The notes under the pieces: generated by a model
The model's input: the letters and a program-made list of their open reading frames with translations, nothing else
What the model was told of the DNA's origin: nothing
The model's database searches: none
Shown: positions 8,162-16,697 of the stretch, piece by piece
How the letters are laid out: each line of letters starts with the position of its first letter
Position numbering within the stretch: the stretch's first letter is position 1
Translations under genes and position numbers: made by a program
From: Fuerstiella sp.
GTDB taxonomy: Bacteria > Planctomycetota > Planctomycetia > Planctomycetales > Planctomycetaceae
Length of the DNA stretch: 42,079 nt
NCBI GenBank assembly: GCA_029245955.1
Contig: JAQWOH010000031.1
Coordinates: 1 to 42,079, forward strand
Reading direction: 5' to 3'

Positions 8162-9420
8162 TTCGCCACCTCACCGGTTTCGGCAAATCGGAACGGATCG
8201 TCAGCAATGCCATCGTTATCGGCATCCGCATCAGAGCCTCCCGTAAGGCCGACATACGCATTGACACCATGCACCGAAACAGCCCCGGTCTGAGCGAACA
8301 GCGTGACAATCCGACGGTCCTTGACGATGTAGTTGCCATCCCACGTTAACCAACTGACGACATTCGGATCAAGTTCGTCCAGCGGCACAAACGGTGAGCC
8401 TGAATTCACAATCGCATCAAACGCCGGCAGCCCGATAGAACTGACCAGCTGTTCTTTCAGAAACAACGAATCCTCAGAATCACACACGTAGAAGTGCAGC
8501 ACACCCTTGGCCGCGGCATCGCCGATCACATTTCCACGAGAAGAAAAGACGACGTCCATGAATCCGGAATACAGACTGTTCCCGGTGCTTGTCGGACGCC
8601 AGATCTCAGGCACGTTAGAGCCGTCCAGGTCCAGCACGACGCCTTCAGGAAACAGCAATGGGTCCTGTGGCAGAATCCGCGGTGGCAGCTCCAGCTCGTA
8701 GGTCATATTCTGGAATGCTATTTCCTGGCCGGCATTGCCACTGTCAGCAAAGGGTATATCCAGAATGAGAAACTGGTCATCTGTGGGTGCCACGGACGTG
8801 TCGATGAGGCGTGTATTGATCGTATACCAGTTGCCGGTCGGGCCGGCGGGAATTTTCATCCGCAGACCATTGGTCAGCCAGCCTCGGCGTTTCAGGTTCC
8901 ACCAGCCGGGGTTATTGGAACCCCGAATCTTTATCACCAGATCAGCAGCGTCCTCAAAACTACCATTGGCCGGGGTCACCCCGTTCCCCGGCGACGGGTT
9001 GTTGAAGATATTCCCGTCAATCCGCATGATGTCCACGGTGCTGGAATTTTCCGGTGCCGACCATGTCCCCCCGGGAGCGATGTAGGCCATCGCGGAAACC
9101 GTTCGGCTTTCTGCTCCGGTCGTACTTCCTGGTGCCGACGGTTCGATGAACAGCCTGACGCCACGGGGCTCTTTGCTGTAGATCGCACGGTCACGTGCTC
9201 CGGCCAGAAACGACTGGAACTGCCCGGCCGCTCCGGACACCCGGTCACTTTCGCGAGCGAAATTCACCGCACTGATGGTCATGGACATGATGATCAGGAT
9301 GATCGTTATGACGACCAGCAGTTCCACCAGCGTAAAGCCGCGTCTGGCCGGAACGGCCTGACGGAAAATTTTGTGGTGGGCACGGCCGCTGCCTGATTGT
9401 GGCGGCAGAGAGTTTATCAT
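8158..9420 (-). CDS. gspH: GspH/FimT-like pseudopilin, 420 aa
   Basis: After a 28-residue basic leader ending in ARRG comes FTLVELLVVITIILIIMSM, a standard prepilin N-terminus. The following part (FARESDRVSGAAGQFQSFLAGARDRAI) matches the GspH/FimT pattern in which the helix continues into an ARxxAI segment before the beta domain. A single acidic loop, DADADNDGIADD, is near the C-terminus. The start ATG overlaps the stop of the preceding pseudopilin gene (ATGA, 9417-9420), and the stop overlaps the next start. The protein is over twice the usual GspH length. It probably acts as a minor pseudopilin of the pilus tip region, anchored in the inner membrane before assembly. Confidence 0.8.
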   Translation of the reverse strand: MINSLPPQSGSGRAHHKIFRQAVPARRGFTLVELLVVITIILIIMSMTISAVNFARESDRVSGAAGQFQSFLAGARDRAIYSKEPRGVRLFIEPSAPGSTTGAESRTVSAMAYIAPGGTWSAPENSSTVDIMRIDGNIFNNPSPGNGVTPANGSFEDAADLVIKIRGSNNPGWWNLKRRGWLTNGLRMKIPAGPTGNWYTINTRLIDTSVAPTDDQFLILDIPFADSGNAGQEIAFQNMTYELELPPRILPQDPLLFPEGVVLDLDGSNVPEIWRPTSTGNSLYSGFMDVVFSSRGNVIGDAAAKGVLHFYVCDSEDSLFLKEQLVSSIGLPAFDAIVNSGSPFVPLDELDPNVVSWLTWDGNYIVKDRRIVTLFAQTGAVSVHGVNAYVGLTGGSDADADNDGIADDPFRFAETGEVAK

Positions 9421-10757
9421 CTTCTGCCTCCTGCTCGTCGGTTGCGATTCGTGATGTTGTCAAACAACTGATCTACAACGGCGTTCGAAGGCAAGGGTGC
9501 GGTGACCGTCGTGTCGGCATACTGGGCCAGATTGCCGAAGATTCCTGCCGTCTGATTTGTTTCCGTCGGTTCTCTCAGTCCCAGCAGTTCGTCCGGACCG
9601 GCCGATACGATCAATGGGGCGTGATACGTGTCGGGAGTGTGATATTTTGCCTCGTTGTATTCCTGTGTCAGATCAATGCCCATGTCCTTGTATTTGGGAT
9701 CTTCGATAAACGTGTACAGAATTCCAACGGGGTCATCAGGATCAACCAGCATCAGGTCTCGCTGAGTAGAGCCGCCAATCGCAAACGGTGACGGAGGCAG
9801 ACCTTTTACCAGCAGTCCGGCGTATTCACGTTCTGACACCAGAATCTCCCGAAGACCGCCAGCTTCACTGTTGTCAGGTGTCGGATCCACTTCGGTGTTA
9901 TCGTCAACGACATCGAAATCCGGTCGGAAGGGATTGGGAGCGGTGGGGTCAAACAGTCTGGTGGGCCAGCGATAGAACCTGAGCGGATGGCCCCAGGCGT
10001 CGACAAACTCCGGAAATCCGTCCTCGTCTGTGTCGATCACCTCACTGGAAGTGAACTGATCAGCATCAACTGGTGAGGAACCAAAGGTCCCGCTTTGCGT
10101 CAGCATAAAATACAGCAGCTCAGAACTTTCCGTTGCATGAACAGAGTCACTGGCATGTGACGCCGTTTCGTGCGCCTGATGAACATCCCAATTCGCAGAG
10201 ACGCGTGTGTTAACCTCCGTACGTGTCGGCGTGGCAGTACCTTCATCGATCAACTGCTGCGTTGCGATCGGATAAGCAGATTTTCGATACAGAACAAAAG
10301 GCAGACCATATGTTGAGTCCGTCACGGCGGCGGAAAGTCCCGGCGCCGCCGGAGTCGCTCCGCCTCCGATGTTCAGTTCTGCCACGCGCTGCGGAAACTC
10401 GAACCGAAAACCGGCTTTGCGGGCCAGCAGCAGAATCGCCGGAGGAGCTTCATCCGGATGGGTATCGTAATGATCGAACCGGCCGTCGATGGCTTTCAGC
10501 AGTCCGACTGTGTCCTTGACGTACTGGTCTCGACGACTGCCCTTGAACGCTCGATCGAACGCTTCTATCCGCTGTTCCAGCAACCGCGTCACTTTCAGGA
10601 CGGTGGTCTTTGTCGCTTCTTCTTCTGCCTGCACGGTAATGCCGGACATCACCACCACGGTCATGGTGGCCAGAACACCGATGATCGTCACCACCATCAG
10701 CAGTTCGATCAGCGTGAAGCCGCTGCGATTCTGATTGTCGGGGTGTGATGTGATCAT
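9417..10757 (-). CDS. Second GspG-like pseudopilin, about 446 aa
   Basis: The start is set at the ATG at 10757, giving leader MITSHPDNQNRSG before FTLIELLMVVTIIGVLATMT, a canonical prepilin site with Glu5. Earlier in-frame starts (ATG 10793, TTG 10835) would run through two hairpins between this gene and the previous one, so they are less likely. The helix is followed by a long helical segment (EATKTTVLKVTRLLEQRIEAF), as in GspG. The C-terminal half holds the loop DTDEDGFPEFVDAWG followed by PLRFYRW, an acidic-loop arrangement resembling the calcium site region of major pseudopilins. At about 446 residues it is far longer than typical GspG (about 140). Confidence 0.78.
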   Translation of the reverse strand: MITSHPDNQNRSGFTLIELLMVVTIIGVLATMTVVVMSGITVQAEEEATKTTVLKVTRLLEQRIEAFDRAFKGSRRDQYVKDTVGLLKAIDGRFDHYDTHPDEAPPAILLLARKAGFRFEFPQRVAELNIGGGATPAAPGLSAAVTDSTYGLPFVLYRKSAYPIATQQLIDEGTATPTRTEVNTRVSANWDVHQAHETASHASDSVHATESSELLYFMLTQSGTFGSSPVDADQFTSSEVIDTDEDGFPEFVDAWGHPLRFYRWPTRLFDPTAPNPFRPDFDVVDDNTEVDPTPDNSEAGGLREILVSEREYAGLLVKGLPPSPFAIGGSTQRDLMLVDPDDPVGILYTFIEDPKYKDMGIDLTQEYNEAKYHTPDTYHAPLIVSAGPDELLGLREPTETNQTAGIFGNLAQYADTTVTAPLPSNAVVDQLFDNITNRNRRAGGRR

Positions 10758-10774
10758 TGTTGTGTGCTGCCTGT

Positions 10775-10828
10775 GCCGCTTCGCGGCTTTCATATTTGCG
10801 TCTGTGTGTCTATGCCCCCGCAGGGCAT
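10775..10828 (-). promoter_or_regulatory. Two intercistronic hairpins between the GspG-like genes
   Basis: GCCGC-TTC-GCGGC at 10775-10787 and ATGCCC-CCGCA-GGGCAT at 10812-10828 lie in the 78-base gap between the stop at 10836 and the chosen start at 10757. Neither is followed by a T tract on the minus strand, so simple termination is not supported. They could stabilise the 3' end of the first pseudopilin message. Confidence 0.4.
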
Positions 10829-10835
10829 CTGCCAA

Positions 10836-11708
10836 TTACCGCCCGAGCGTTCCTCCGGGATTGAATGAAGCGATGTTGTCCGCTTGTTCACGCGGCACAT
10901 CCTCCTCTTCGGAATATTTCGGCCGACTGTCCGAGGCTCCCCCGGAGCTGTCAAACGGATTGGGTGCCGGATCGAAACCGTATTCCCCGTCTTCGCCGGG
11001 GGATATGATCTGGAAAGACGATTTCTTCCACTCTGTCTTCCCGTCGGCCTGCACGTAGTGATTTAACGAACCATTGGCCGTCGAGTATCCCTGGCCGTTG
11101 TTGCTGGACACATACAGCAGTGGTGTTGTCTGATCGGGCAATGAATCCACGTATTCCAGCATGCCATCACCATCGGTGTCGACCAGGCGACCGTTGTCAA
11201 ACTCATAAGGGACAGTGCGGCTGTCGCCGGAACGAGTGAACGGATTAATCGGGTTCTTGGAAAAACCCAGATTGCCCACGGCAGGCTGCATCATGCGGAC
11301 GCCGCCCAGAAAGAACACCAGACACTCCGACGCATTGATGACCAGAACATCGTCGGTATCACCGTCGCCGTTAAAATCGTGGTTGGCGGAAAATCTGAAC
11401 TGCGGCCAGATACGACGAATGCGTGTTCTTGACGTGGGTCCCCATGCCGTTCCTGACGGATTTTCCGTCAGGGTCAGTTCGCTCCACGGTTCGAGTTTGA
11501 ATTCAGATTTGAACGATGTGATTCCGGTTGTCAGCCGAGTGAACTCAGCCGTCACTTCGCCGTTGCGCGCATTTCTCATGGCTCCGCCGATGGCCGGCAG
11601 AATCAGTGCCAGCAGAATCGCAATGATGGTAATAACGGCCAGCAGTTCCAGCAGCGTGAAACCGCTGCGTGCTGCAGATGGTCGGGATTGTCTGGTTAAG
11701 TGTTTCAT
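10836..11708 (-). CDS. gspG: GspG-like major pseudopilin, 290 aa
   Basis: The ATG at 11708 is chosen over a TTG at 11732. It has a GGAAG ribosome site seven bases upstream and gives a 16-residue leader ending in AARSG. FTLLELLAVITIIAILLALILPAIG follows, a textbook prepilin helix with Glu5 and the conserved Pro, and then EVTAEFTRLTTGITSFKSEF, which matches the GspG pattern. Acidic loops DFNGDGDTDD and DTDGDGMLEYVD occur further on. It is the shortest pseudopilin here and comes directly after gspF, the usual place of the major pseudopilin gene. It would be processed by a prepilin peptidase, which is not encoded in this window, and assembled by the GspE/GspF motor. Confidence 0.82.
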   Translation of the reverse strand: MKHLTRQSRPSAARSGFTLLELLAVITIIAILLALILPAIGGAMRNARNGEVTAEFTRLTTGITSFKSEFKLEPWSELTLTENPSGTAWGPTSRTRIRRIWPQFRFSANHDFNGDGDTDDVLVINASECLVFFLGGVRMMQPAVGNLGFSKNPINPFTRSGDSRTVPYEFDNGRLVDTDGDGMLEYVDSLPDQTTPLLYVSSNNGQGYSTANGSLNHYVQADGKTEWKKSSFQIISPGEDGEYGFDPAPNPFDSSGGASDSRPKYSEEEDVPREQADNIASFNPGGTLGR

Positions 11709-11733
11709 GGAATTGCTTCCGAAATTATTCAAT

Positions 11734-11793
11734 AGTCGTCAGTTTTCAGTTTTCAGCACTACTGCGTTCACCGGTCGTCGGTTGCTGACGACT
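11734..11793. repeat. 9-bp inverted repeat between gspF and gspG
   Basis: AGTCGTCAG (11734-11742) and CTGACGACT (11785-11793) are perfect reverse complements separated by 42 bases. The intervening DNA contains a short direct repeat of CAGTTTT. Together they fill the 96-base gap between gspF and gspG and could form a long stem-loop or an operator. Confidence 0.45.
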
Positions 11794-11804
11794 GCTGACA
11801 CTTT

Positions 11805-13046
11805 CTAGGAAAGATCGTTCAGTAACTTAATCAGCGGCAGGAACAGGGCGATTACGATAAAGCCCACAATTAACCCCAGAACCACCACCATGATCGGCTC
11901 AAGCAGGCTGATCAGCGATTCCACCTTCACTTCCACTTCTTCATCGTAGACATCCGCCACTTTGTACAGCATGTCATCCAGGGCACCGGTTTCTTCACCC
12001 ACGTCCACCATGTTCACCACCATGTCGTCCACAATTCGGGCTTCCCGCAGCGGCACGGCAATGGTTTCTCCTTCACGAATCGCGGTATAGATATTGTCGA
12101 AAGCGCGTTCAAAAACGTGATTGCCGGACGTGTCTCGTGAGATCAACAGCCCCTCCAGGATGGGCACACCGGACGCAATCAGGGTGCCCAGCGTCCGCGT
12201 CACGCGCGCAATGACCCCCAGGTGCAGAATCTTCCCGACAAGTGGTATGCGTAAGGAAAGCCAGTCGACCACGAAGGCCCCCGTTTTGTTCTTCTTCACA
12301 ATCTTGATGAACAGATAGAACGCCAATGGCCCAATGAACAGCATGTACCAGTACTGCAGCATCCAGTCGCTGAAGCTGATCAGCATTTCGGTCATCGCAG
12401 GTAGTTCGGTACCGAAGTCAGAAAAGATCTTTTTGAACTTCGGAATGATGAACATCATGATGAACGACACGATCCCCACAGCGACGGTGATCACCGCAGC
12501 CGGGTAAATCATGGCACCCGTGATTTTGCGTTTAAGTGACTGAGCCCGTTCTTTGAACTCCGCCAGCCGCTGCAGAATCACTTCCAGCGCACCACCGGCT
12601 TCACCGGCCCGCACCATGTTCACGTACAGATTATCAAAAGCCTTGGGTTGTTTGGCCATGGCTTCCGACAGCGTGTTTCCTGACTCAACGTCCTCAATGA
12701 CGTCCATCAGGCAGTTCTTTAACGCTCCAGGTTTGCTCTGACCTTCAAGAATTCTGAGACTTCGCAGCAGCGGCAGACCGGCGTCCTGCAGCGTCGACAA
12801 CTGCCGTGTGAACGTACACAGAATCTTGGGCTTCACCCCCCCCATGGTGAACGTCTTGCCCTTCGCGTTCTTACCCTTGGCAGCGGCAGCTTTGGATTTC
12901 TTCTTCCGCTCCTTCTCGCGAATCTTTGTGACGTAGAAACCCTTCTCACGGATCATCGTCTGAGCTTCACCCTCAGACGGAGCCTCGATGGTGTCCTTCA
13001 CCTCGAGACCAGTGCTGTCCATGGCTTCATATTGGAAGACGGGCAT
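11805..13046 (-). CDS. gspF: GspF/PilC-type inner membrane platform protein, 413 aa
   Basis: The length and layout are those of GspF: two homologous cytoplasmic four-helix domains (about residues 73-197 and 275-398), hydrophobic segments at about 179-203, 230-250 and 383-405, and family motifs such as FTRQLSTLQDAGLPLLRSL and MVDVGEETGALDDML. It anchors the motor and transfers ATPase motion to pseudopilin assembly. The start at 13046 has a near-perfect ribosome site, GGAGGT, six bases upstream. A Lys/Ala-rich linker at residues 41-65 separates a small N-terminal domain from the first GspF domain. It follows gspE by 345 bases and precedes the pseudopilin genes, the normal E-F-G order. Confidence 0.95.
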   Translation of the reverse strand: MPVFQYEAMDSTGLEVKDTIEAPSEGEAQTMIREKGFYVTKIREKERKKKSKAAAAKGKNAKGKTFTMGGVKPKILCTFTRQLSTLQDAGLPLLRSLRILEGQSKPGALKNCLMDVIEDVESGNTLSEAMAKQPKAFDNLYVNMVRAGEAGGALEVILQRLAEFKERAQSLKRKITGAMIYPAAVITVAVGIVSFIMMFIIPKFKKIFSDFGTELPAMTEMLISFSDWMLQYWYMLFIGPLAFYLFIKIVKKNKTGAFVVDWLSLRIPLVGKILHLGVIARVTRTLGTLIASGVPILEGLLISRDTSGNHVFERAFDNIYTAIREGETIAVPLREARIVDDMVVNMVDVGEETGALDDMLYKVADVYDEEVEVKVESLISLLEPIMVVVLGLIVGFIVIALFLPLIKLLNDLS

Positions 13047-13391
13047 AACATCACCTCCACGATCGTTTCCACGGATCCAATGGTGCTCGACACCGAGATC
13101 AGAACACGCCGCCTGGCTCCACCGGAACTCACCGGTGAAACGGGGACGGCAACGAATCCTGAACGTAGCAACTCGCTACAAATCTGACTCACCCGCAGAA
13201 ACATTTCGGAGCTGCTGAAACAATCTCAACACCCCTGATGCATAGCAGGCAAACCTTGTACCGTGATATAAAATTGTCTGTAAAGCTTTATAACCAGTTG
13301 AATTAAGACTATCCGCGGAGCGATCAGCAACTCCCTCGACCAGCCGTGTCTCATTCTGCTGCAGCAGAAAAAGGCTGTTTATCCGCAGGGA
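13047..13391. other. 345-base gap between gspE and gspF with a REP-arm-like sequence
   Basis: No gene is seen. CCGGTGAAACGGGGACGGCA starting at 13132 is a degenerate match to the REP arm (three differences in about 22). A GTAGC/GCTAC mini-hairpin follows at about 13164. The stretch 13261-13310 is unusually AT-rich (GATATAAAATTG, AAAGCTTTATAAC) and is the most promoter-like part, so gspF and the pseudopilins may have their own start of transcription. The perfect ribosome site of gspF ends the region. Confidence 0.45.
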
Positions 13392-15095
13392 TTACTCAAC
13401 ATCTTCCATTACTGTTTCACGAACGACCTCATCAATCGTCGTATGGCCGTCAAAAATCAACTTCAGGCCGGATTCGCGCAGTGTTGTCATACCCTGATTT
13501 CTGGCGACATCACGAATTTCATCGGCCGACTGTTCGGATGCGACGCAGTCGCGAATTTCGTCAGTAACGGTCAACAATTCGTAAATACCAACACGTCCTT
13601 TGTAGCCCGTGTTGTTGCACCGAGAACATCCTTTACCGTAGTAGAATTTATATTTGCGAGCGGTATCCAGCGGCAACTGGAGTTCCAGCAGCAGCTCGTC
13701 CGAAGGCTCAAATTCTGTGCGGCATTCACTGCAGATCCGTCGCACCAGCCGCTGAGCCAGAATGGCTTCCACCGTGGCCGTAATCAGGAACGCCGGCACT
13801 CCCATATCACGAAGTCGAGTGATTGCTGTGGGAGCGTCATTCGTGTGCAGAGTGCTGAAGACCAGGTGCCCCGTCAGTGCACTCTGGACCGCAATTTCTC
13901 CGGTTTCGTAGTCGCGAATTTCTCCCACCAGAATCTTGTCCGGATCATGCCGCAGAATGCCTCGCAGAATGGCAGAGAACGTCACTCCGATGTCATTGTT
14001 GATCGGACACTGCATGATGCCCTCAATGTCATATTCGATCGGGTCTTCGCTGGTAATGACCTTCGTTGAAACATCGTTGAGTTCGTTCAGCGCAGAGTAC
14101 AACGTTGTGGTTTTGCCGCTGCCGGTCGGACCGGTCACCAGTACGATACCGTTGGGCAGTTCGACCATTCTGCGGAAGCGACTGAGTGTGGTCGCGTCCA
14201 TGCCAATCTTGTTCAGGTCCAGCGCAACAACTGTTCGGTCCAGAACTCGCATCACGACCGCTTCACCGAACAGTACCGGCAGCACGCTGACGCGCAGGTC
14301 CACCTGGTTACCACCCACGTTCAGTTCGATGCGTCCGTCCTGCGGCAGTCTGCGTTCCGCGATGTCCAGGTCCGACATCACCTTAATTCGGGAGATAATC
14401 GCGTTGGCCAGGTGGCGCGGCGGCGGCACCATTTCGTACAGAACACCATCCGCTTTCACGCGAATCTTGAACTCGTCTTCAAATGGCTCAAAGTGAATGT
14501 CACTGGCCTGGTCGCGAATGGCCAGCAGAATGACCATATTCAACAGCTTCTTGATCGGAGCTGCGTCCGACAGCTCCTCCTCCGAAGACAGGTCGTAACC
14601 TCTGATCGAGCCGTCATCGTCGTCGTCCGATGCCATTTCCTCAATGACATCTTCAATACTTTCTTCCCGGTCCGCATAGTACCGAGCAATCGCTTCTTCC
14701 ACGTCCACAAGCGTGGATACAGCACCGCGAATTTCATTGCCCAGAAAATTGCGAAGATCGTCCAGAGCCGCGACATTCTGAGGATCAGCCATGGCCACCG
14801 TCAGCACATCATTGCGCAACGACACCGGCATGATCTTGTAAATTTCGGCCATCGTCTGCGGAACGAGCTCCAGAACCTGTGGCGGAATATTGGTTTCTGC
14901 CAGGTTAATCACCGGCATGCCCCACTGTTCCGCCAGGGCCTCAGTGACCTGAGTCTCAGTCACCATTCCCAGACGCACAGCCACCTGCCCGATCAGACCT
15001 GAACTTTGTTTCTGCTCTTCCAGAACATCCCAAAGCTGGTCATCTGTCAGGTAGCCGAGATCAACAAGGATTTGTCCGAGTTTTCGTTGAGCCAT
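13392..15095 (-). CDS. gspE: GspE/PilB-type assembly ATPase with tandem MshEN-like N-terminus, 567 aa
   Basis: This is a hexameric AAA-like ATPase that powers pseudopilus or pilus extension on the cytoplasmic face. Walker A GPTGSGKT is at 322-329, the Walker B region ILVGEIRD at 388-395, the His box TGHLVFSTLHTND at 408-420, and the zinc tetracysteine is C455/C458 and C490/C493. The N-terminus has two similar 24-residue segments, KLGQILVDLGYLTDDQL to Q28 and LIGQVAVRLGMVTETQV to Q57, with the spacing of MshEN domains, some of which bind cyclic di-GMP. An acidic run (SDDDDDG) separates this part from the motor. It is followed by gspF and preceded by pilT with a 95-base gap. Confidence 0.93.
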   Translation of the reverse strand: MAQRKLGQILVDLGYLTDDQLWDVLEEQKQSSGLIGQVAVRLGMVTETQVTEALAEQWGMPVINLAETNIPPQVLELVPQTMAEIYKIMPVSLRNDVLTVAMADPQNVAALDDLRNFLGNEIRGAVSTLVDVEEAIARYYADREESIEDVIEEMASDDDDDGSIRGYDLSSEEELSDAAPIKKLLNMVILLAIRDQASDIHFEPFEDEFKIRVKADGVLYEMVPPPRHLANAIISRIKVMSDLDIAERRLPQDGRIELNVGGNQVDLRVSVLPVLFGEAVVMRVLDRTVVALDLNKIGMDATTLSRFRRMVELPNGIVLVTGPTGSGKTTTLYSALNELNDVSTKVITSEDPIEYDIEGIMQCPINNDIGVTFSAILRGILRHDPDKILVGEIRDYETGEIAVQSALTGHLVFSTLHTNDAPTAITRLRDMGVPAFLITATVEAILAQRLVRRICSECRTEFEPSDELLLELQLPLDTARKYKFYYGKGCSRCNNTGYKGRVGIYELLTVTDEIRDCVASEQSADEIRDVARNQGMTTLRESGLKLIFDGHTTIDEVVRETVMEDVE

Positions 15096-15190
15096 AAGTT
15101 GAACCGGACCGGGTTAACGTCTGCTTCGTCACGAACGCCACCTTCTCCCATGAAGAAGAAGGCCAAAAGGAACAGGGTGCCGCCTGCACC

Positions 15191-16306
15191 TTAATCGTCG
15201 TCATCGTCATCGTCGTCGTCGTCAAAGACGCCCTTCTTGGCCCGTTCGATCCTGGCACGCAGTTCACCGGGGTTATTCGATTTCATGATCACAACCTGTT
15301 CGTCACACAGACCGTTCTTCCAGAGATTGAACAGCGAATCATCCAGCAGAATCATGCCAAACTTGCGGCCCGTCTGAATGGAAGAATTGATGCGGAAGGT
15401 CTTGCCTTCGCGAATCAGATTCGAGATCGCACTGGTTACAACCAGCATCTCGTAAGCCGCCACCAGCCCCTTGGGTTTACGCGGCAGCAGAGCCTGGCTG
15501 AGAATCCCGATAATCCCGTTGGCCAGCTGCGTACGAATTTGCTCCTGCTGGTTTGTCGGAAAGACGTCGATGACTCGGTCCACCGTACCCTGGGCACCGG
15601 TCGTATGCAGTGTTCCGAAAACCACGTGACCTGTTTCCGCCGCTGTGATCGCAGCTTCAATGGTTTCCAGGTCTCGCATTTCCCCCACCAGAATCACATC
15701 CGGGTCCTGTCGCAGAGCTCCCCGCAGGGCATCCGGAAAACTGATGCAGTCCACTCCGATTTCGCGCTGGTTGATCGTCGATTTGTTATGATCATGAAAG
15801 TACTCGATCGGATCTTCCATCGTGATGATGTGATGATCGAGGTTATTGTTCATCCAGTTGATCATACTGGCCAGACTGGTGGTCTTGCCCGATCCGGTCG
15901 GCCCCGTCACCAGAAACAGTCCACGAGGTCGCTGAATCAGCTCACGAACAACCGGAGGCAACCCCAACTGCTCGAAGGTCAGGAACTCGTTGGGAATTCG
16001 TCGCAGCACCATGCCGATCATGCCGCGCTGCTTGAACACGGAAACTCGGAAACGGGCCTTGTCGCCGAAGGCGAAACCAAAGTCGGTGCCGCCTTTCTCC
16101 TGCAGCTCCTGCTGATTTCGTTCCGGCGTGATGCTCTTCATCAGCGCCGTTGTGTCTTCCTTCTCCAGGCTCTTGGTCTCCAGGCGAACCATATGCCCGC
16201 TCTGTCGCACAACGGGAGGCTGCCCTACCGTGATGTGCAGGTCGCTGATACTTTCGCGAACGACCGTTTCCAGCAGTTTGTCAATCTGAAGTTGGCGCGG
16301 AGCCAT
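15191..16306 (-). CDS. pilT: PilT-type retraction ATPase with a C-terminal poly-Asp tail, 371 aa
   Basis: The sequence matches PilT from end to end: ISDLHITVGQPPVVR at the N-terminus, Walker A GPTGSGKT at 135-142, Walker B ILVGEMRD at 205-212, TGHVVFGTLHT, and the PilT signature in the form SAISNLIRE at 292-300 (usually AIRNLIRE). PilT drives disassembly of type IV pili, so its presence beside gspG-K-like genes points to a retractable pilus rather than a pure secretion system. A strong ribosome site (AGGAGA, six bases before the ATG) supports the start. The last ten residues are all Asp, which is not a family feature. Confidence 0.94.
   Translation of the reverse strand: MAPRQLQIDKLLETVVRESISDLHITVGQPPVVRQSGHMVRLETKSLEKEDTTALMKSITPERNQQELQEKGGTDFGFAFGDKARFRVSVFKQRGMIGMVLRRIPNEFLTFEQLGLPPVVRELIQRPRGLFLVTGPTGSGKTTSLASMINWMNNNLDHHIITMEDPIEYFHDHNKSTINQREIGVDCISFPDALRGALRQDPDVILVGEMRDLETIEAAITAAETGHVVFGTLHTTGAQGTVDRVIDVFPTNQQEQIRTQLANGIIGILSQALLPRKPKGLVAAYEMLVVTSAISNLIREGKTFRINSSIQTGRKFGMILLDDSLFNLWKNGLCDEQVVIMKSNNPGELRARIERAKKGVFDDDDDDDDDD
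15194..15223 (-). repeat. Trinucleotide repeat (GTC/ATC) encoding ten Asp residues at the PilT C-terminus
   Basis: Ten consecutive Asp codons (GAC or GAT on the minus strand) lie immediately before the TAA stop of pilT. Seven are GAC and three GAT, so it is an interrupted repeat that could still change length without a frameshift. Confidence 0.9.
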
Positions 16307-16697
16307 TCACTATCTCCTGTTCACAGCAAGCCCGTTGCAGCCTGATTGGCACACAGCAATTCGGGATGAGTTGTGTTGAAGTCTGGGTTGGAATGCATTC
16401 AGCCGACAGGGCCTGATTTTAAACGAAGCCCGCTGCCGCTGAAAACAGAACAGCCTGCTTCCTGTGTTTCCTCAATGATCGCAATCGAAACAGGTTGTTG
16501 TTGAAAAATACTGTGTTGAGCCGGAAGAACGCTGCCTGACTAGGAAAACAGGAAAAATGAGGGACATCCATGTTCCAGATCCGCAGCCGTAGATCAGAAA
16601 AGAGAAAATCAAGAGGTCCAAGAAAGGTTGTGTGACAGGTGAACGTATTGTGCGGGCCTTAACTGCAGATATCCAGAACTGAGCCATTACCCGCCAG
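16307..16697. other. 391-base gap between the two motor ATPase genes
   Basis: No gene is convincing. A 71-codon minus-strand reading frame at 16472-16687 with a hydrophobic centre (LLIFSFLIYG) has no ribosome site and no recognised family. An imperfect hairpin (GTTTC...GAAACAGG, about 16460-16493) is present. The end of the region carries the strong AGGAGA ribosome site of pilT. Confidence 0.4.

Noticed and set aside
8494..9396. 300-residue plus-strand reading frame opposite the gspH-like gene
   Set aside because: It lies entirely antisense to a well-supported pseudopilin gene and ends in a Gln/His/Asp-rich stretch that is simply the complement of the hydrophobic pilin helix codons.
16472..16687. 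71-residue hydrophobic minus-strand frame between the two motor ATPase genes
   Set aside because: It has no ribosome site and no recognised family. It could be real but is not supported.
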